The notes beneath the pieces were generated by a model that was not told the DNA's origin, did no database searches, and saw only the letters and a program-made list of their open reading frames with translations. Position numbers and translations under genes: made by a program. Below are positions 61,580 to 64,000 of a stretch of DNA of 64,000 nt, piece by piece. The DNA comes from Erysipelothrix urinaevulpis. Lineage in GTDB: Bacteria > Bacillota_I > Bacilli_A > Erysipelotrichales > Erysipelotrichaceae. The number at the start of each line of letters is the position of its first letter. Positions within the stretch are counted from its first letter, which is position 1. The stretch covers positions 1 through 64,000 of the forward strand of contig NZ_WTTB01000006.1 in the NCBI RefSeq assembly GCF_009828835.1, given 5' to 3'.

Positions 61580-64000
61580 ATGAACACACGCTTGTTTATT
61601 AGACGTTATTCAGAATTTAACAGTGAAGAAAAAACATTACGAAAAAATATAATTACTGATTTAGGTTTACCAACGAATTTTGAGTTAAAGGTTTATCATT
61701 GCTTTGACATTTACGATGCACCAAAGGATGAAGTTGAACGATTAAAGTACTATTTGAATCAAAATAAAGCATTAATGGTGTCAATGGAAAATCCCAATAA
61801 TTTACTTCATCTTCAAGCTCAAACAGGCCAAACAGATTTTGTGTTGGATTATTTTCAACGGATTGGACTTGGGTTGGGATTGACATTAAATGTTGACCAC
61901 AGCATTGCTTATCAATTTGTTCATGATGAAAATTACGAAAGCATTAAAGGCTATCTACTGAATCCAAATGAAATGATGGAAAGCATGCCAACACTTCAAA
62001 ATCAAAAGATTAATGTTGATTTAAAAAGTTTTGATTTGCGTATCATGAATAAGGTTGAACTTGATGCTTTATCTCATGATAGTGGCTTAGAAATTGATGA
62101 TTTATTGATGGTTAAAACGTATTGTCAACAAAGCAATCGATCCGTAAACGAATTAGAATTAAAATTTTTAAGCACATACTGGTCCGATCATTGTCGCCAC
62201 ACGACCTTTAATACCACATTAACAGACATTTCGTTTAGTGGAAAATATCAAACATTACTCGAACAAAGCTTTCATGAATACCTTGAGATTAAACGTAAAG
62301 TAAGGCCTGATCACCCGATAACGTTAATGGACCTTGCACAAATTAATGCTCGAAATTTAGATCGTCAAGGGGCATTGGATGATGTTGAAAAATCTCAAGA
62401 AGTCAATGCTGCCAGTATCTTTGTTGAGATTGATAATGAGGAATATTTATTAATGTTGAAAAACGAAACACATAATCATCCAACCGAGCTAGAGCCGTAC
62501 GGCGGTGCTTCAACCTGTATTGGTGGTTGTGTTCGTGATCCAATGTCGAATCGTGGCACGGTGTATCAAGGCATGCGGATTACAGGATCCAAATCTCCTT
62601 TAACCTCATATAATGATCGTCGTTTAGAAAAACTTAGTTCTAAAGTCATCTGTCAAAAATCTGCCCAAGGATTTTCAGATTATGCCAATCAAATGGGCTT
62701 GAGAACAGATTATGTCAAAGAATATTATCATGATGGGTTTGAAGCAAAACGCTTAGAGTTGGGTGCTGTTTTAGCAAGTGCTCCAAGCAGTGATGTTATT
62801 AAAAAAGAGCCCAGAGTTGGAGATCTCATTCTAGTATTAGGTGGAAGAACAGGGCGTGATGGTATAGGTGCTGCTGTTGGTTCATCAAGTGCTAATCGAG
62901 AAGATGATCATCACTTGAAAGGGCCTGAAGTGCAAAAAGGAAATCCAATCATTGAACGAAACTTGATGCGACTCTTTAAGGATAGCGAGTTTACTCGCTG
63001 TGTCAAACGAAGTAATGACTTTGGAGCAGGTGGATTAAGTGTTGCTTTGGGTGAGTTAAGTGATGGTCTAGATATTCATCTGGATAAAATGAAGCTAAAG
63101 TATCCTCTAAGTCCATTAGAAATTGCGCTTTCTGAATCACAAGAACGTATGGCCATCGTGATCGATCCTGATGATAAAGCTAAGGTTTATGATTTGTCAC
63201 ATAAACTAAAGGTCGAAATTGCGGAAGTTGGGATTGTGACAAACACTCAACAATTCAGAATGTTTTATGAATCAGACTGTGTTTTACAATTTGATCGACA
63301 ATTTCTCAATGAAAATGGAGCAAAAAGAGAACAAAAAGTTCATGTCGAAACGACTGAAATTCAAGTTCAACGTGACCCAGTTAATAAAGAAAATCAAGCC
63401 GGTTTAAGATCGATGTTTGCGAATGGAAATGTAAGGAATGATTATTTACAGGAAAGTATGACGATGGCAATTCCTAATAAAAATGGATCTGATGCCGTTC
63501 ATTCTATTCTAAGTTGTGGCTTTAATCCTTGGTTAGGGAGTACAAGTCCATTTCATGCAGGGTATGAAAGTGTCATTGAAGCAATCAGTAAAGTGGTAGC
63601 AAGTGGTGGTAGTGATGAGAATGTTCGCTTAAGTTTTCAAGAGTTTTTCCCGTCTCCAAGACAGGATGAGAAGCGTTGGGGACTTGTGTTTTCTGCCATG
63701 TTGGGTGCGTTTAAAGCCATGAATGATTTAAATATACCAGCAATTGGTGGTAAGGATAGTATGAGTGGAAGTTATGAAGACTTAGATGTCCCACCTAGCA
63801 TCATCTGCTTTGCATTACAAACAAAACAAAAAAATATGATGATAGGTCATCAACTGTTAAAGCCTGACCATTATCTTATCCTTGTGAAGACACCTTATAC
63901 CTATGAAAACTTACTCGATGTCAAGCAGTATCAAGCCAGCAACAAAGTCATCCTTGAATTGATCGAAGACCAGACCATACAATCCATTGCCACAGTTAAC
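61580..64000 (+). CDS. purL: Phosphoribosylformylglycinamidine synthase, large form, N-terminal 807 codons
   Basis: ATG at 61580 follows AGGAGG, and the frame stays open to the window edge. The N-terminus is short and divergent; the first synthetase half carries KNETHNHPTELEPYGGASTC and GGRTGRDGIGAA. The second half begins near residue 600 (QAGLRSMFANGN; GGKDSMSG). The length already seen shows the large form, likely with a fused glutaminase domain (PurQ) beyond the window, as in some Clostridia. It makes FGAM from FGAR and glutamine. Confidence 0.92.
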   Translation, partial: MNTRLFIRRYSEFNSEEKTLRKNIITDLGLPTNFELKVYHCFDIYDAPKDEVERLKYYLNQNKALMVSMENPNNLLHLQAQTGQTDFVLDYFQRIGLGLGLTLNVDHSIAYQFVHDENYESIKGYLLNPNEMMESMPTLQNQKINVDLKSFDLRIMNKVELDALSHDSGLEIDDLLMVKTYCQQSNRSVNELELKFLSTYWSDHCRHTTFNTTLTDISFSGKYQTLLEQSFHEYLEIKRKVRPDHPITLMDLAQINARNLDRQGALDDVEKSQEVNAASIFVEIDNEEYLLMLKNETHNHPTELEPYGGASTCIGGCVRDPMSNRGTVYQGMRITGSKSPLTSYNDRRLEKLSSKVICQKSAQGFSDYANQMGLRTDYVKEYYHDGFEAKRLELGAVLASAPSSDVIKKEPRVGDLILVLGGRTGRDGIGAAVGSSSANREDDHHLKGPEVQKGNPIIERNLMRLFKDSEFTRCVKRSNDFGAGGLSVALGELSDGLDIHLDKMKLKYPLSPLEIALSESQERMAIVIDPDDKAKVYDLSHKLKVEIAEVGIVTNTQQFRMFYESDCVLQFDRQFLNENGAKREQKVHVETTEIQVQRDPVNKENQAGLRSMFANGNVRNDYLQESMTMAIPNKNGSDAVHSILSCGFNPWLGSTSPFHAGYESVIEAISKVVASGGSDENVRLSFQEFFPSPRQDEKRWGLVFSAMLGAFKAMNDLNIPAIGGKDSMSGSYEDLDVPPSIICFALQTKQKNMMIGHQLLKPDHYLILVKTPYTYENLLDVKQYQASNKVILELIEDQTIQSIATVN

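Overview
The window is low-GC, gene-dense DNA of a Gram-positive bacterium of the Firmicutes type. Lipoproteins carry Gram-positive lipoboxes. There is an LPXTG surface protein, a SipW-type signal peptidase, guanine, TPP and PRPP riboswitches, a YkoFEDC thiamine-precursor transporter, DegV, MurR/RpiR and LevR-type regulators, and strong intrinsic terminators. An Erysipelotrichia member such as Erysipelothrix would fit, but that is a guess. No rRNA, tRNA or CRISPR array was found.

Layout. 1-5.9 kb: the edge of an IS30-type element, then a seven-gene operon in which an ArsR-family regulator and an MFS transporter precede a PotABCD-type ABC importer, with an ArsC-like reductase last. 6-8 kb: a TasA/camelysin-like protein, a secreted chitin-binding-like protein and SipW. 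8-12.7 kb: DegV and an OpuC-type osmolyte importer. 12.7-16.9 kb: a possible small RNA, a methyltransferase, a CsaA-like protein, and the proline genes proC and proBA facing each other. 17-21 kb: two membrane proteins, a CofE-like protein and RlmN. 21-24 kb: a TauABC-like importer behind a Fur-like box, and a small XRE protein. 24-26.3 kb: a guanine riboswitch controlling a purine permease and xpt. 26.3-29.7 kb: a LURP-one-like protein, a glycosyltransferase, and a CPA2 antiporter with a PII-like partner. 29.7-31.4 kb: an AT-rich accessory patch with a small ORF, a GNAT-like protein and a transposase remnant.

31.4-37 kb: a MATE pump, a membrane-bound MutS-like ATPase, a LytTR-like remnant, a sugar kinase, and a DUF3137/LemA pair. 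37-42 kb: ppdK, divergent from a LevR-like regulator whose AAA+ domain looks inactive. 42-43.5 kb: a PadR regulator and its membrane partner. 43.6-47.6 kb: a catechol-siderophore-type importer headed by a frameshifted heme-oxygenase-like gene. 47.6-52.2 kb: a DUF1722 protein, then an RpiR regulator divergent from a PTS EIIC, tandem-GNAT and PIG-L operon. 52.4-54.8 kb: an LPXTG adhesin with isopeptide-type domains. 54.9-58.2 kb: a TPP riboswitch with ykoFEDC. 58.2-60.4 kb: a pentapeptide-repeat protein and gpmI. 60.6-64 kb: a PRPP riboswitch driving purC and purL, which runs off the end.

Much of the window is nutrient and ion uptake (polyamine-like, betaine-type, taurine-like, purine, siderophore, HMP/thiamine, sugar), often tied to an RNA switch or palindromic operator. 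The two most unusual assemblies are the ars/pot operon and the EIIC/tandem-GNAT/PIG-L operon, whose deacetylase has an altered active-site motif.
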